The notes below the pieces were generated by a model. It did no database searches and was not told where the DNA came from. It saw only the letters and a program-made list of their open reading frames with translations. Shown one piece after another: positions 17,585 through 26,670 of a stretch of DNA of 64,000 bases. Made by a program: the position numbers and the translations under genes. Location: positions 62,001 to 126,000 of the forward strand of contig JBJMNK010000113.1 of assembly GCA_045804265.1 (NCBI GenBank), given 5' to 3'. The stretch's first letter is position 1. The number at the start of each line of letters is the position of its first letter. This DNA comes from JABFXC01 sp045804265 (GTDB lineage Bacteria; Gemmatimonadota; Gemmatimonadetes; Gemmatimonadales; Gemmatimonadaceae).

Positions 17585-18541
17585 TCAGAACTCGCCGATG
17601 AATCCGATCTCCGGCTCCAGCTTGTAACCGAACTTCTCCTCGACGCATTTCTGGGCATGGGCAATCAGCGCGCGGACATCGGCGGCCGTCGCGTGCCCAA
17701 GGTTGACGAGAATGTTCGCGTGGATGTGCGAGATCTGCGCGTCGCCGATGCGGTAACCCTTCAAGCCGCACTGGTCGATGAGCCGGCCGGCACCGATTCC
17801 TTCGATCTTCTTGAAGACAGATCCCGCGCTCGGATGCCAGTCGAGCCAGGGATGCTTGCCGCCGCGCCAGCTCAGGTTTTCCTGGGCGATCCGGTGCAGC
17901 ACCGCGGGGTCCGCGCGCTCGAGCTGGAAGATCGCCGACAGCACGACGTCCTGCCGGTGGTGCAGGATGCTCTCGTCATAACCGAACTGCATGTGATCGT
18001 GGTCGACGGTCACGCGCTCGTTCTGCTCCGTCAGCAGCTCGGCGCTGACGAAGACCTCGGAGATGAACATCGTCCGCTCCCGGGCGGGCGCGGGCGAGAG
18101 GAAGTGCAGGTTCTGCCAGATCGCGCCGCCCATCGTGCTCGGAATCCCGACGTAGTGCTCGAGTCCCGACCATCCCCGCGCGAGCGTCTCCTTGATGACG
18201 TCGGCCACCGTCGCACCACTCTCGACCCACAGCTTGCCGTCCTCAGCGAACGAAAAATGCCGAGCGGTGTTTCGAATGACGAGGCCGCGATAGCCCTTGT
18301 CGCCGATGAGGATGTTGGCGCCAAGGCCGAGGACGAAGAAGGGGACGCCAATTTCGCGCGCGGCAACGATCGCGTTCGCGAGCTCGTCGGCCGATGTCGC
18401 CTCGAAGAAAAGATCGGCGGGTCCGCCGATCCTGAAGGTCGTGTATTGCCCGAGCGGCACGTCGCGGAGAGCGCGGCCTTTCGGGAGGCGCGCTGCGAGC
18501 GCGTCGAGCATATTCATCGTAGTCGGTGGCATGACAGTCAT
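17585..18541 (-). CDS. murB: UDP-N-acetylenolpyruvoylglucosamine reductase MurB
   Basis: NADPH/FAD enzyme making UDP-MurNAc for peptidoglycan; 318 residues. The FAD-domain motifs YTTFRIGGPADLF and LGLGANILIGDKGYRG are clear. GIPSTMGGAIWQN matches the family GIPGxxGG loop. The catalytic serine lies in SAGSVFKKI, and a C-terminal glutamate is in KLEPEIGFIG. The start is uncertain: ATGs at 18541, 18532, 18517 and 18511 are all possible and none has a strong ribosome site. The gene is divergent from an M16 peptidase whose start is only 12 bp away, so one of the two annotated starts may be too long. Confidence 0.93.
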   Translation of the reverse strand: MTVMPPTTMNMLDALAARLPKGRALRDVPLGQYTTFRIGGPADLFFEATSADELANAIVAAREIGVPFFVLGLGANILIGDKGYRGLVIRNTARHFSFAEDGKLWVESGATVADVIKETLARGWSGLEHYVGIPSTMGGAIWQNLHFLSPAPARERTMFISEVFVSAELLTEQNERVTVDHDHMQFGYDESILHHRQDVVLSAIFQLERADPAVLHRIAQENLSWRGGKHPWLDWHPSAGSVFKKIEGIGAGRLIDQCGLKGYRIGDAQISHIHANILVNLGHATAADVRALIAHAQKCVEEKFGYKLEPEIGFIGEF

Positions 18542-18553
18542 AATGAAACGACG

Positions 18554-20023
18554 ATGATCCCTGTCAGAAAGTCCCATCTCCCGCCACGCGCGCGACCCGT
18601 CGCAATCACTGCGATGGCCAGCCTCGCGCTCGCGTTGCTTCTGCCTCGTCAGGCCGCGGCGCAGGCGCGATCGGCCACCAGCGCCATCGCGAGTGCGACC
18701 GCGACCCGCGCCACGCTCGAGAAGGTGATCAAGCGACAAGTCCTGCCGAACGGGATGGAGATCATCGTCGCCGAGAACCATGGCGTCCCCCTCGCTACGC
18801 TCGAGATCGACGTGCGGAACGGCGCCTTCACGCAGGCGCCCGGCTTCGAGGGACTGGCTCACATGTACGAGCACATGTTCTTCAAGGCGAACTCGGAGCT
18901 CCCGGAACCGGAAGCGTTCGTCGAGCGCGCCGGCGAGCTCGGAGCCGTCTTCAACGGAACGACCACCGAGGAACGCGTCAACTATTACGTCACGCTGCCG
19001 AGCGACAGCCTGCGCGGCGGAGTCCAGTTCATCGCCGCCGCGCTGCGTCACCCGCTCTTCCGGCAGGACGAGCTGGAGCGCGAGCGTCAGGTCGTGCTTG
19101 GCGAGTACGACCGGAACGAATCGAACCCATTCTCGGCGTTGCTCAACCAGACCGGAAAAGTGCTCTGGGGGAGCGCCTGGTCGCGGAAGGACGCGTTAGG
19201 CGAGCGGCCGGCGATCCTCGCGACGACACCGGAAAAGCTTCGCGCGATCCAGCAGAAGTATTACGTACCCAACAACAGCTCGCTGATCGTCACCGGCGAC
19301 GTGAATCCCGACAGCGTCTTTCGCGCCGCCCGTGACGCGTTCGGTGACTGGCAGCGCGCGCCGGATCCATTCGTGGCGGATCCGATCCCGCCGGTGCCAC
19401 CGCTGACGACGAGCAAGGGGATGGTGATTGAGGCGCCGATCGGGACCGTCATCGTGCTGATGCAGTGGCAGGGTCCGAGCGTGGGGAAGGATCCGCAGTC
19501 CACGTACGCCGCGGACGTGTTCTCCGATGTGCTCAACCAGCCGAACTCCGGATTCCAGAAGCGGCTGGTCGACAGTGGATTGTTCCAGGCAGTAGGCGTG
19601 AACTACTACACGTTGAATCAAGTCGGCCCGATCAGCATCAGCGGCACGACGACGCCGGAGAAGCTGAAAGCGGCGCTGGCCGCACTCGACAAGGAGATCA
19701 CGCGCTTCGACGACCCGGGCTACTTCAGCGCGGCCGAGCTCGAGCCGGTGAAGCGGCAGCGAGTCGTCGGCACCGCGATGGGGCTCGAGCGCGCATCGGG
19801 TTTCGCGCATACGATCGGCTTCTGGTGGAGTGTGGCGAGCCTAGAGTATTACCTGGGCTACACTGACAACATGGCGCAGCAGACGACCAAGGATCTCAAC
19901 GCCTACGCGGCACGCTACATCGTGAAGAAGCCGCGGGTGGTCGGTGTCATGATTGACCCCGAGTCGCGGCGGCGCATCAACCTGAGCGAGTCCGACCTGC
20001 TCGCGGCCGGCGGCGGGCGATGA
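18554..20023 (+). CDS. Secreted M16 zinc peptidase (catalytic member of a pair)
   Basis: A 489-residue periplasmic pitrilysin-family peptidase. A basic N-region and hydrophobic core (AITAMASLALALLLPRQAAAQA) form the signal peptide. The inverted zinc motif HMYEH is at about residue 103, with the downstream glutamate in the following helix (TTEERVNYYVTLP). The two M16 half-domains occupy the rest. The stop overlaps the start of a second M16 gene by 4 bp. As in other bacterial pairs, this member holds the zinc and the next is non-catalytic. Confidence 0.9.
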   Translation: MIPVRKSHLPPRARPVAITAMASLALALLLPRQAAAQARSATSAIASATATRATLEKVIKRQVLPNGMEIIVAENHGVPLATLEIDVRNGAFTQAPGFEGLAHMYEHMFFKANSELPEPEAFVERAGELGAVFNGTTTEERVNYYVTLPSDSLRGGVQFIAAALRHPLFRQDELERERQVVLGEYDRNESNPFSALLNQTGKVLWGSAWSRKDALGERPAILATTPEKLRAIQQKYYVPNNSSLIVTGDVNPDSVFRAARDAFGDWQRAPDPFVADPIPPVPPLTTSKGMVIEAPIGTVIVLMQWQGPSVGKDPQSTYAADVFSDVLNQPNSGFQKRLVDSGLFQAVGVNYYTLNQVGPISISGTTTPEKLKAALAALDKEITRFDDPGYFSAAELEPVKRQRVVGTAMGLERASGFAHTIGFWWSVASLEYYLGYTDNMAQQTTKDLNAYAARYIVKKPRVVGVMIDPESRRRINLSESDLLAAGGGR

Positions 20024-21417
20024 TGGCGATGACAACTTCCGCACGCGACGCGCGGCCGCAGCGAGCGCTCGGCGCACTTGCCGCCATCCTGGTCGCAACG
20101 ACCGTGGTGGTCGCGCCCGCGGCCGCCGCACAATCCGCGGCCGCGCCTAACGGTAACGTTTCCGCCAACGGCCGGCCGGCCGGGCCGACGACCACCGACT
20201 TCATGGTCGATGGTGTCCACGTGGTGCTCCGACAGACGACCGCCAACGATGTCGTCGCGGCAAATCTGTACCTGCTCGGCGGGACCCGGCAGCTGACCCC
20301 CGAGACGCAGGGAATCGAGGCGATGCTGCTGATCGCGTCGGAGCGCGGGACGAAGCGCTTCTCCAAGGAAGCGCTCCGCGCGCTGACGGCGCGACTGGGG
20401 AGCGACATCGTGATCGACCCGGGGGTCGACTGGACGATGATCGGTGCGCGGTCGCTCCGCGACAGCTTCGACTCGACGTGGATGGTGCTCGCCGATCGTG
20501 TGACCGCGCCGCGACTCGACTCGACCGACGTCGAGCGCGTGCGCGAACAGATCCTCAGCGACGTCAGCACGCGGCGTGACTCGCCAGACGCGCTCGTCTC
20601 GGCGCTCGCCGACAGCGCGACCTGGCAGGGCCACCCCTACGCGCTCGAACCGTTAGGCACCGCCGAGAGCATCGGCCGGATCACGCTCGCGCAGCTGCGG
20701 GACTACGAGCGCGACCAGATGAACACGTCGCGGATGCTGCTGGTCGTGGTCGGCAACGTGGACCGGGGGAAGATCGAGCAGCTGGTGCACGCGACGATCG
20801 GGAAGCAGCCACGCGGGAGCTACCGTTGGACTCCGCCGCCGACGCTGCCGACGGGAACGCCGTCGCTCACCATCGCCGCGCGCACGCTACCGACCAACTA
20901 CCTCCTCGGCTACTACGCGGGACCGCCGGCGTCGAGCTCGGACTACCCCGCGCTCCGGGTCGCGACCGCGGTGCTGTCGGGCCGCCTCTTCTCCGAGATC
21001 CGCAGCCGTCGCAACCTGACGTACGCGGTCGACGCGCCATTCATCGAACGTGCCGCGTCGGCGGGCGGGTTGTATGTCACGACGACTTCCCCTGACACGA
21101 CGCTCGCGCTGATGCGTAGCGAGGTGAAGCGGCTGCAGGAGGACGAGATCGATCCGTCCGGGCTCGAGCGGCTGGTACAGCAGTTCATCACCGAGTACTT
21201 CCTCAACAACGAGACCAACGCCGCGCAGGCGGACTTCATCGCGCGGGCGGTGCTCTATCGCGGAAGCGCGCTCGCGGCGGACCGGTTCGTCGACGAGCTC
21301 CGCGCCGTGCGCCCCGAGGACGTCAAGCGGGTAGCGCGCACGTACATGCGCGGCGTTCGGTTCGCCTACGTCGGCGACCCGTCAGCGGCGCCGCGCCGCG
21401 CCGAAGCGGGATTCTAG
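20020..21417 (+). CDS. Secreted M16 family protein, non-catalytic partner
   Basis: A 465-residue partner of the preceding peptidase. After a signal peptide (ALGALAAILVATTVVVAPAAAAQ) it follows the M16 fold: NLYLLGGTRQLTPETQGIEAMLL corresponds to the catalytic helix. HxxEH is replaced by IEAMLLIASERG, so no zinc site is present. The C-terminal half keeps the RNLTYAVDA substrate-binding segment typical of M16B proteins. It probably forms a heterodimer with the product of the overlapping upstream gene. Confidence 0.87.
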   Translation: MMAMTTSARDARPQRALGALAAILVATTVVVAPAAAAQSAAAPNGNVSANGRPAGPTTTDFMVDGVHVVLRQTTANDVVAANLYLLGGTRQLTPETQGIEAMLLIASERGTKRFSKEALRALTARLGSDIVIDPGVDWTMIGARSLRDSFDSTWMVLADRVTAPRLDSTDVERVREQILSDVSTRRDSPDALVSALADSATWQGHPYALEPLGTAESIGRITLAQLRDYERDQMNTSRMLLVVVGNVDRGKIEQLVHATIGKQPRGSYRWTPPPTLPTGTPSLTIAARTLPTNYLLGYYAGPPASSSDYPALRVATAVLSGRLFSEIRSRRNLTYAVDAPFIERAASAGGLYVTTTSPDTTLALMRSEVKRLQEDEIDPSGLERLVQQFITEYFLNNETNAAQADFIARAVLYRGSALAADRFVDELRAVRPEDVKRVARTYMRGVRFAYVGDPSAAPRRAEAGF

Positions 21418-21440
21418 GAGCGTAAGAGCCACCGGCGCCG

Positions 21441-22052
21441 TCAGGCAGCGCCGGAGGCTCGCGACCGCAGCTCGGCGCGCACTGCGTCGAGCGACACACC
21501 GAGCGCGCGAAGCGCGACGAGCGAGTGATAGATGACGTCGGCCGCTTCGGAAGTCGCGCGAGCCGAGTCGCCGTCCGCACATGCGATCGCGAGCTCGGTT
21601 GCTTCCTCGCCGAGCTTCTTCAAGCGGAGGTTGCGATCGCCGAGGAGCTTTCGCGTGTATCCCTTCCCCGTCTCGCCCTGCTCGCCGGCGCGGCGCGCGA
21701 TCGTCTGGTCGAGCGTGCCTAACGCGTCGGCGGCCAGGGCGACTTCGCCGAAGCAGGACGTCGCCCCGGTGTGACAGGCGGGACCAGCCGGCGCGACGCG
21801 GGCGAGCACGGCGTCTCCATCGCAGTCGGCGGAGAGCGAGACTACTCGCTGCGTATTGCCGCTGGTCGCGCCCTTGTGCCAGAGCCCGCGCGTCCGCGAA
21901 CGATAGTGCATCTCGCCCGTCGCGAGCGTCTGCTCCAGTGCCTCACGGTCGGCGTGGGCGACCATCAGGACAGTTCCGGTGGTCGCGTCCTGGGCGACGA
22001 CGGTGAGCAGCCCGCCTCCCTTCGCGAAATCGAGCGTGTCGAGATCAAGCAC
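21441..22052 (-). CDS. hisI: Bifunctional phosphoribosyl-AMP cyclohydrolase / phosphoribosyl-ATP pyrophosphatase
   Basis: HisIE fusion catalysing steps 2 and 3 of histidine synthesis. The cyclohydrolase half (about residues 1-105) has GLWHKGATSGNTQRV and the metal-binding SADCDGDAVLARV plus PACHTGATSCF. The pyrophosphatase half has YTRKLLGDRNLRLKKLGEEATELAIA and DVIYHSLVAL. The GTG at 22052 gives 203 residues, an 8-bp overlap with hisN and a GGAG six bases upstream. An in-frame ATG at 22103 would overlap hisN by 59 bp without a ribosome site. It is the last gene of the his operon. Confidence 0.93.
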   Translation of the reverse strand: MLDLDTLDFAKGGGLLTVVAQDATTGTVLMVAHADREALEQTLATGEMHYRSRTRGLWHKGATSGNTQRVVSLSADCDGDAVLARVAPAGPACHTGATSCFGEVALAADALGTLDQTIARRAGEQGETGKGYTRKLLGDRNLRLKKLGEEATELAIACADGDSARATSEAADVIYHSLVALRALGVSLDAVRAELRSRASGAA

Positions 22053-22866
22053 CTGCGGCTCCAGCTCCGAGGAGTGAACGGGTTTCGCGCGCGAGCCGCG
22101 CATTGGTGGCGATTGCGCTGCCGCCGAATGCGGTGGCCCGTCCGTTCCAGTCAGTAAACACGCCGCCCGCTTCGGCGATGATGGGGAGCAGCGGCGCCGT
22201 GTCCCACGGGCCGACGATACCGTCGACCATCACCTCGGCGCGACCGGTTGCGATGAGGAGGTAGCCGTAGCAGTCGCCCCACGAACGTGAGACCGCGCTC
22301 TTCGCCGCAAGCGATCGCCAGCCATCGACGTGCTCCGGCGTGCGACGGAATCGTTCGTCGGTGGTGAGCACGGTGGCGTCGGCCAGCGACGCGACCGAAG
22401 AGACTCGGCATCGAGCTCCGTTCCACCAGCACCCTGCCCCCGGCGCGGCAACGATCATCTCCGCGACCGCGGGGAAGTACGCCGCCCCGGCGACGACCGT
22501 GTCACCCATCGCGACCGCGACCAGCGTTCCCCAGAGAGGGACGCCGCGCACGAACGTCTTGGTGCCGTCGATCGGATCGACCACCCAACGATAGGCTGCG
22601 CCGGGGCGAGTCTCGCCCTGCTCTTCGCCGAGAATGCCATGGTCCGGATAGCGGCGAGTGATCCAGTCGCGCGCGGACTGCTCTGCCTCACGATCGGCGA
22701 CGGTGACCGGCGAACCGTCGGACTTCCATTCGACGGCCACGCCGCGCTTGAAGTGACGCAGCGCGACGTCGCCGGCGAGTCGCGCCACTTCGGCGACGGC
22801 GTCGAACAATTCGGGGCGCGCCGCAGCCGCGCTCGTGCTGTCCGCGTCCACGCGACCCGCGCTCAC
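22045..22866 (-). CDS. hisN: Histidinol-phosphatase, inositol-monophosphatase type
   Basis: A 273-residue metal-dependent phosphatase of the IMPase superfamily. Metal-binding motifs are seen in order: ILGEEQGE, VDPIDGTKTFVRGVPLWGT and GPWDTAPLLPIIAEAGG. Within a his operon that has no HisB-type or PHP-type phosphatase, it supplies the histidinol-phosphate hydrolysis step. Its start overlaps the hisF stop by 4 bp. General inositol phosphatase activity cannot be excluded from sequence, but the operon position makes HisN the best reading. Confidence 0.9.
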   Translation of the reverse strand: MSAGRVDADSTSAAAARPELFDAVAEVARLAGDVALRHFKRGVAVEWKSDGSPVTVADREAEQSARDWITRRYPDHGILGEEQGETRPGAAYRWVVDPIDGTKTFVRGVPLWGTLVAVAMGDTVVAGAAYFPAVAEMIVAAPGAGCWWNGARCRVSSVASLADATVLTTDERFRRTPEHVDGWRSLAAKSAVSRSWGDCYGYLLIATGRAEVMVDGIVGPWDTAPLLPIIAEAGGVFTDWNGRATAFGGSAIATNARLARETRSLLGAGAAGA

Positions 22867-23633
22867 GCCGCGCGCCTCACAGGGACGTCATGCGCCGCGA
22901 GCAGTGCCTTGATCGCGCCGACCGTCGTCACCCCGTCGTGGAGTATCCCGGCGACGAGCGCCGCGTCGGCGCCGCCGCTGCCTAACGCGTCGAGGACATG
23001 CTGTGCGTTGCCCGCTCCACCCGACGCGATCACCGGAACGCTGACCGCGTCGGCCACCGCCCTGGTGAGTGCGAGGTCGTAGCCCGTGCGAGCGCCATCC
23101 TGGTCGATGCTCGTCAGCATGATCTCCCCCGCGCCGCGCTCCACGCACTCGCGCGCCCACTGCACCGCGTCGAGCCCGGTCGCGACGCGCCCGCCGCGCG
23201 AATAGACGCGCCATCCGTCACCGTCGCGGCGAGCGTCGATGCTGGCGACGACGCATTGGGCGCCGAACCGCTCGGCCGCTTCGGTCAGCACCTGCGGGCG
23301 CTCGATCGCCGACGAGTTGAGGCTCGTCTTGTCCGCACCGGCGCGCAACGCACGACCGACGTCGTCGGCGGTCCGGATCCCACCGCCGATCGTGAGCGGC
23401 ACGAACAGCCGCTCTGCCGTTCGCCGCGCCAGGTCGAGCAGCGTCGAGCGCTCTTCCACGCTCGCCGAAATGTCGAGGAACACGATCTCATCCGCGCCCT
23501 CGCGCTCATAACGTTCGGCGAGTTCGACCGGATCGCCCACATCGCGCAGCGATTCGAACTGCACTCCCTTCACCACGCGGCCCCCGGCCACGTCGAGGCA
23601 GACGATCAGCCGCCGCGTCAGCACGTCATGCAC
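22863..23633 (-). CDS. hisF: Imidazole glycerol phosphate synthase cyclase subunit HisF
   Basis: A TIM-barrel subunit of 256 residues that uses ammonia from HisH to form imidazole glycerol phosphate and AICAR. Catalytic aspartates are visible in LIVCLDVAGGRVVKG (near residue 14) and VVASIDARRDG. Phosphate-binding loops are TIGGGIRTADDVGRAL and IASGGAGNAQHV. The ATG is preceded by GGGAG. It lies between hisB (7-bp gap) and hisN (4-bp overlap). Confidence 0.96.
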   Translation of the reverse strand: MHDVLTRRLIVCLDVAGGRVVKGVQFESLRDVGDPVELAERYEREGADEIVFLDISASVEERSTLLDLARRTAERLFVPLTIGGGIRTADDVGRALRAGADKTSLNSSAIERPQVLTEAAERFGAQCVVASIDARRDGDGWRVYSRGGRVATGLDAVQWARECVERGAGEIMLTSIDQDGARTGYDLALTRAVADAVSVPVIASGGAGNAQHVLDALGSGGADAALVAGILHDGVTTVGAIKALLAAHDVPVRRAA

Positions 23634-23640
23634 TCCCTGT

Positions 23641-24180
23641 TCATTCGCTCACCTTCAATCCGACCGAGCCCTTGGTGCTGAACACGACGCCGTCGTCGGC
23701 CAGCGCGTCGCGGAGGCAGAAGCCTAACGCCTTGAACCCCGCCTCGACGATGTGGTGGCGGTCCACGCCACGGAGCACGCGGATGTGCACCGTCGCCAGC
23801 GCGTTGTCGGCGAACGATCGCATCCAGTGGTCGTAGAGCGACGATGGCAGCGGCCCGCGGTAGTACGGGCGCCCGCCAAGATCGAGCGCGCACTCGACCA
23901 GTGCGTCGTCCATCGGGACGACACGATGCGCATAGCGCGCGGCCGTTGCGGGCGTGATCCGGTGGATTGCCTGTCCGACACAGATCGCGACGTCCTCGAT
24001 CGTGTGATGCCGGAGGTCGCCGGTCGCGGCGATCTCGAGATCGACTCCCGAGTAGCGCGCGAGCGCGACCATCATGTGATCGAGGAAGTCGACGCCCGTG
24101 CTCGAGACACCGATGCCGGTACCGACACTCGCCTCGACGCGGATGCGCGTCTCCCTCGTTTCACGTTCGACCACGGTCAT
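23641..24180 (-). CDS. hisB: Imidazoleglycerol-phosphate dehydratase
   Basis: A monofunctional dehydratase of 179 residues for step 7 of histidine synthesis. The manganese ligands lie in the repeated motifs VDFLDHMM, HHTIEDVAICVG and HHIVEAGFKALGF. There is no N-terminal phosphatase domain, in keeping with a separate hisN in the operon. It lies between hisA (10-bp gap) and hisF. Confidence 0.96.
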   Translation of the reverse strand: MTVVERETRETRIRVEASVGTGIGVSSTGVDFLDHMMVALARYSGVDLEIAATGDLRHHTIEDVAICVGQAIHRITPATAARYAHRVVPMDDALVECALDLGGRPYYRGPLPSSLYDHWMRSFADNALATVHIRVLRGVDRHHIVEAGFKALGFCLRDALADDGVVFSTKGSVGLKVSE

Positions 24181-24190
24181 GCTCGCGCCC

Positions 24191-24904
24191 TCATTCGAAG
24201 AATTCCCCGGCGACTGCCCGCGGGTCGAGTGCGCCGGTGTACAACGCCATCCCGATCACCGCACCACCGATTCCACGGTCGGCGAGTGCGCGGAGGTCGT
24301 TCATCGTCGTGATCCCGCCCGACGCGAGCACCGGACACGTACTCTGCTCGGCGACGTCCTCCATCAGGAAGAGATCAGTACCCCGCATCTGCCCTTCCTT
24401 GTGGACCGCTGTCACCAGCACCGCGGCCAGCGGGCTGTCGTTCAGCTCATCGATCACGTCGAGGATGTCGCGCCGCTGGGTCTTCTCCCACCCATGCGTC
24501 ACGACGCGCCGCTCGCGCACATCCGCCGCTACTATGATCTCACCCGGATACTGCGACGCGACGCCGTGCAGCCACTCCGGTTCCTCGATCGCGCGCGTGC
24601 CGACCACGACGTACTCTGCTCCCTCGCCGAGCAAGCGCCCGATCGCGTCCTCGCTCCGGATGCCGCCGCCGACCTGCACGAGGATGTCGCTCAGCCCGAC
24701 GAGCTCGCGCACGATCCGCTCATTCGAGCCGCGCCCGGTCGCTGCGTCCAGATCGACGACGTGCAGTCGCGCGAACCCGGCATCGGTCCAGCTCCGCGCG
24801 ACCGCGGCGGGATCCGGCAGCCTGACGCGCTCCGCTGCATACGACCCGCCAACGAGCTGCACGCAGGCACCGTCGCGGATGTCTACCGCTGGTATCGCGA
24901 TCAT
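24191..24904 (-). CDS. hisA: ProFAR isomerase HisA
   Basis: Catalyses the Amadori-type isomerisation of ProFAR to PRFAR. The 237-residue TIM barrel opens MIAIPAVDIRDGACVQL with the catalytic aspartate. Phosphate loops VQVGGGIRSEDAIGRLL and LASGGITTMNDLRAL are intact. The ATG at 24904 overlaps the hisH stop (ATGA). A longer frame upstream is a hisH shadow. Confidence 0.96.
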   Translation of the reverse strand: MIAIPAVDIRDGACVQLVGGSYAAERVRLPDPAAVARSWTDAGFARLHVVDLDAATGRGSNERIVRELVGLSDILVQVGGGIRSEDAIGRLLGEGAEYVVVGTRAIEEPEWLHGVASQYPGEIIVAADVRERRVVTHGWEKTQRRDILDVIDELNDSPLAAVLVTAVHKEGQMRGTDLFLMEDVAEQSTCPVLASGGITTMNDLRALADRGIGGAVIGMALYTGALDPRAVAGEFFE

Positions 24905-25500
24905 CGGAGCGCCTCGGTGACGAGCGTGGCGAGAAGCCTGACGCCATCGCGCGAGCTCTTCTCGGGGTGAAACTGGACGCCGGTCGCGCTCCCCGCGCGG
25001 ACCGCCGAGGGAAAGCGGTCGTCGCCCTCGCTCGTCCACGCCGTTACCACACGCTCGTCGCACGGCCGACAGACATAGCTGTGCGCGAAGTATGCGACCT
25101 CGAGTGCGCTTGCGGCGAGGGCCGTTCCCGCCACTGGTTCGACTGTGTTCCAACCTATGTGAGGAATCCTCGGCGACCGTATCCGCTCGACATGACCCGG
25201 AATGACGCCAAGCCCGCGTCCCGCGCCCTCGTCGCTCTCATCGAAGAGGAGCTGCATGCCGAGACAGATTCCGATCGTCGGCAGGCCACGCTCGATCGCG
25301 CCGCGTACCTCCTCTCGCGCCGGCGCGAGGCGCTCGGCCGCGTGCTGAAAGGCGCCGACACCGGGAAGCACGAGCAGGTCAGCTCCGATCGCGCGCAGCG
25401 GCTGTGTCTCGACGCTGAGCGCGTGCCCGCTCTCCGCGAGCGCCTTGCCGAGAGAATGCAGGTTCCCCGCCCCGTAGTCGAACAGAGCTATCCGGCTCAC
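24901..25500 (-). CDS. hisH: Imidazole glycerol phosphate synthase glutamine amidotransferase subunit HisH
   Basis: Class I glutaminase of 199 residues that feeds ammonia to HisF. Catalytic cysteine is in PTIGICLGMQLLFD, and the His/Glu pair is in GVQFHPEKSS. VLPGVGAFQHA forms the oxyanion region. The GTG start overlaps the hisC stop (GTGA), and the stop overlaps hisA. Confidence 0.96.
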   Translation of the reverse strand: MSRIALFDYGAGNLHSLGKALAESGHALSVETQPLRAIGADLLVLPGVGAFQHAAERLAPAREEVRGAIERGLPTIGICLGMQLLFDESDEGAGRGLGVIPGHVERIRSPRIPHIGWNTVEPVAGTALAASALEVAYFAHSYVCRPCDERVVTAWTSEGDDRFPSAVRAGSATGVQFHPEKSSRDGVRLLATLVTEALR

Positions 25501-26645
25501 GCGTCCGCCGTCGTGGCGTCGAGCGCCGCGAGTGCGGCCTCGATCATCTCCCAGGGACCAACGCTGATGCGCAGCGCCGAGCCTCCCGTGGCGCGAAGCG
25601 AGTCGGTGACTGGCGACACTCCCTCGAACGGGCGCACCGCGACGCCGAGCGTGCGCATGTGGCGTGCGCGCGCGTTCGCATGCGAGACCGGAACGAGGAC
25701 GAAGTTGGCATCCGAGCGGATCGGCGCGAAGCCGCGCTTCGCCAGCTCGTCCGCAAGGCGTGCGCGATGCTCGATTGCTTCCGTGACGTGGTCGCGCGCC
25801 CACTGCAGCCCGTCGCCTAACGCGGCGAGCGCGGCGCGTTCCGCGAGCGCACTCACCTTGTATGGGCCGCGCGACTTCTCAACTTCCGACACCAACGCCG
25901 GTGCGCCGGTCGCGTACCCGACGCGCAGTCCGGCGAGGCCGAATGCCTTCGACATCGTGCGCGCAACGAGCACGCGCTCGTTCGCCAGCGCGATCGGCGA
26001 GAGATCCACCGATGCGAACTCCGCGTAGGCTTCGTCGATGATCACGATGCCCGGCGCGCGCTCGACGACGCGCTCGATCGCCGAACGCGAGAGCGATGCA
26101 CCGGTGGGGTTGTTTGGCGAGCAGAGGTACATGATCCGCGCGTTCGTCGCCAGCATCGCATCGGCGTCGACATCGAGCGACGGCGTCAGCGGTACCGTGA
26201 CTGGCGAGAGGCCGTTCATCCGCGCGAAGATCGGAATCATCGCGAATGATGGGTCCGGACAAGCGATCGCATCGCCCGGCTCGGCGAACGCCCGGATCGC
26301 CGAATCGAGAATGTCGTCGGAGCCGCACCCGGTGACGATGCGCTCAGCGGTGACGCCGAGGTAGCGAGCCAGCGCGTCCTTGAGCGAGGCAGCGTACAGG
26401 TTCGGATAGCGCGTCACCACCGGAACCGACGCATCGCGGAGCGCTTCTTCGACTGCTGGGGCGATACCCCAGCAGTTCGTGTTGTCGCTGAGGTCGATCC
26501 GGCAGGGCGCGCGATCCGGGGAATAGAGCTCGATCGCGCGATAGCTCTCGCGTCCGAGCCCGCGCGCCTTGCCGCGATCACTCGGCGTCCGGTGTTGCGA
26601 GCCGGAAACGTTAGGCAGGATGCTCATGTCGCGTTCCATGCTCAT
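25497..26645 (-). CDS. hisC: Histidinol-phosphate aminotransferase
   Basis: A PLP fold-type I aminotransferase of 382 residues from the chosen start. The PLP lysine is in RTMSKAFGLAGLRVGY. LCSPNNPTGASLS and IIDEAYAEF are the cofactor-binding loops, and LRISVGPWEMIE carries the substrate arginine. The ATG at 26645 gives the same ATGA junction with hisD used throughout this operon. A second in-frame ATG at 26657 exists because an 18-bp segment is duplicated here, giving MERDMS twice at the N-terminus. The extra residues are unlikely to matter. Confidence 0.95.
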   Translation of the reverse strand: MSMERDMSILPNVSGSQHRTPSDRGKARGLGRESYRAIELYSPDRAPCRIDLSDNTNCWGIAPAVEEALRDASVPVVTRYPNLYAASLKDALARYLGVTAERIVTGCGSDDILDSAIRAFAEPGDAIACPDPSFAMIPIFARMNGLSPVTVPLTPSLDVDADAMLATNARIMYLCSPNNPTGASLSRSAIERVVERAPGIVIIDEAYAEFASVDLSPIALANERVLVARTMSKAFGLAGLRVGYATGAPALVSEVEKSRGPYKVSALAERAALAALGDGLQWARDHVTEAIEHRARLADELAKRGFAPIRSDANFVLVPVSHANARARHMRTLGVAVRPFEGVSPVTDSLRATGGSALRISVGPWEMIEAALAALDATTADA

Positions 26646-26670
26646 GTCGCGCTCCATGCTCGTGCCGCGG
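26621..26670. repeat. 18-bp tandem repeat at hisD-hisC junction
   Basis: Two near-identical 18-bp units (26621-26638 and 26639-26656, one mismatch) are followed by a decayed third copy. Each unit carries a potential ATG for hisC, and one also carries the hisD stop. Confidence 0.85.

Noticed and set aside
17516..18553. Long plus-strand frame running into the M16 peptidase
   Set aside because: It is antisense to murB, has Arg/Asp-rich composition typical of shadow frames, and the M16 signal peptide starts at 18554.
26621..26670. Start of a CRISPR-like array
   Set aside because: Units are 18 bp, directly adjacent without spacers, and in coding sequence.
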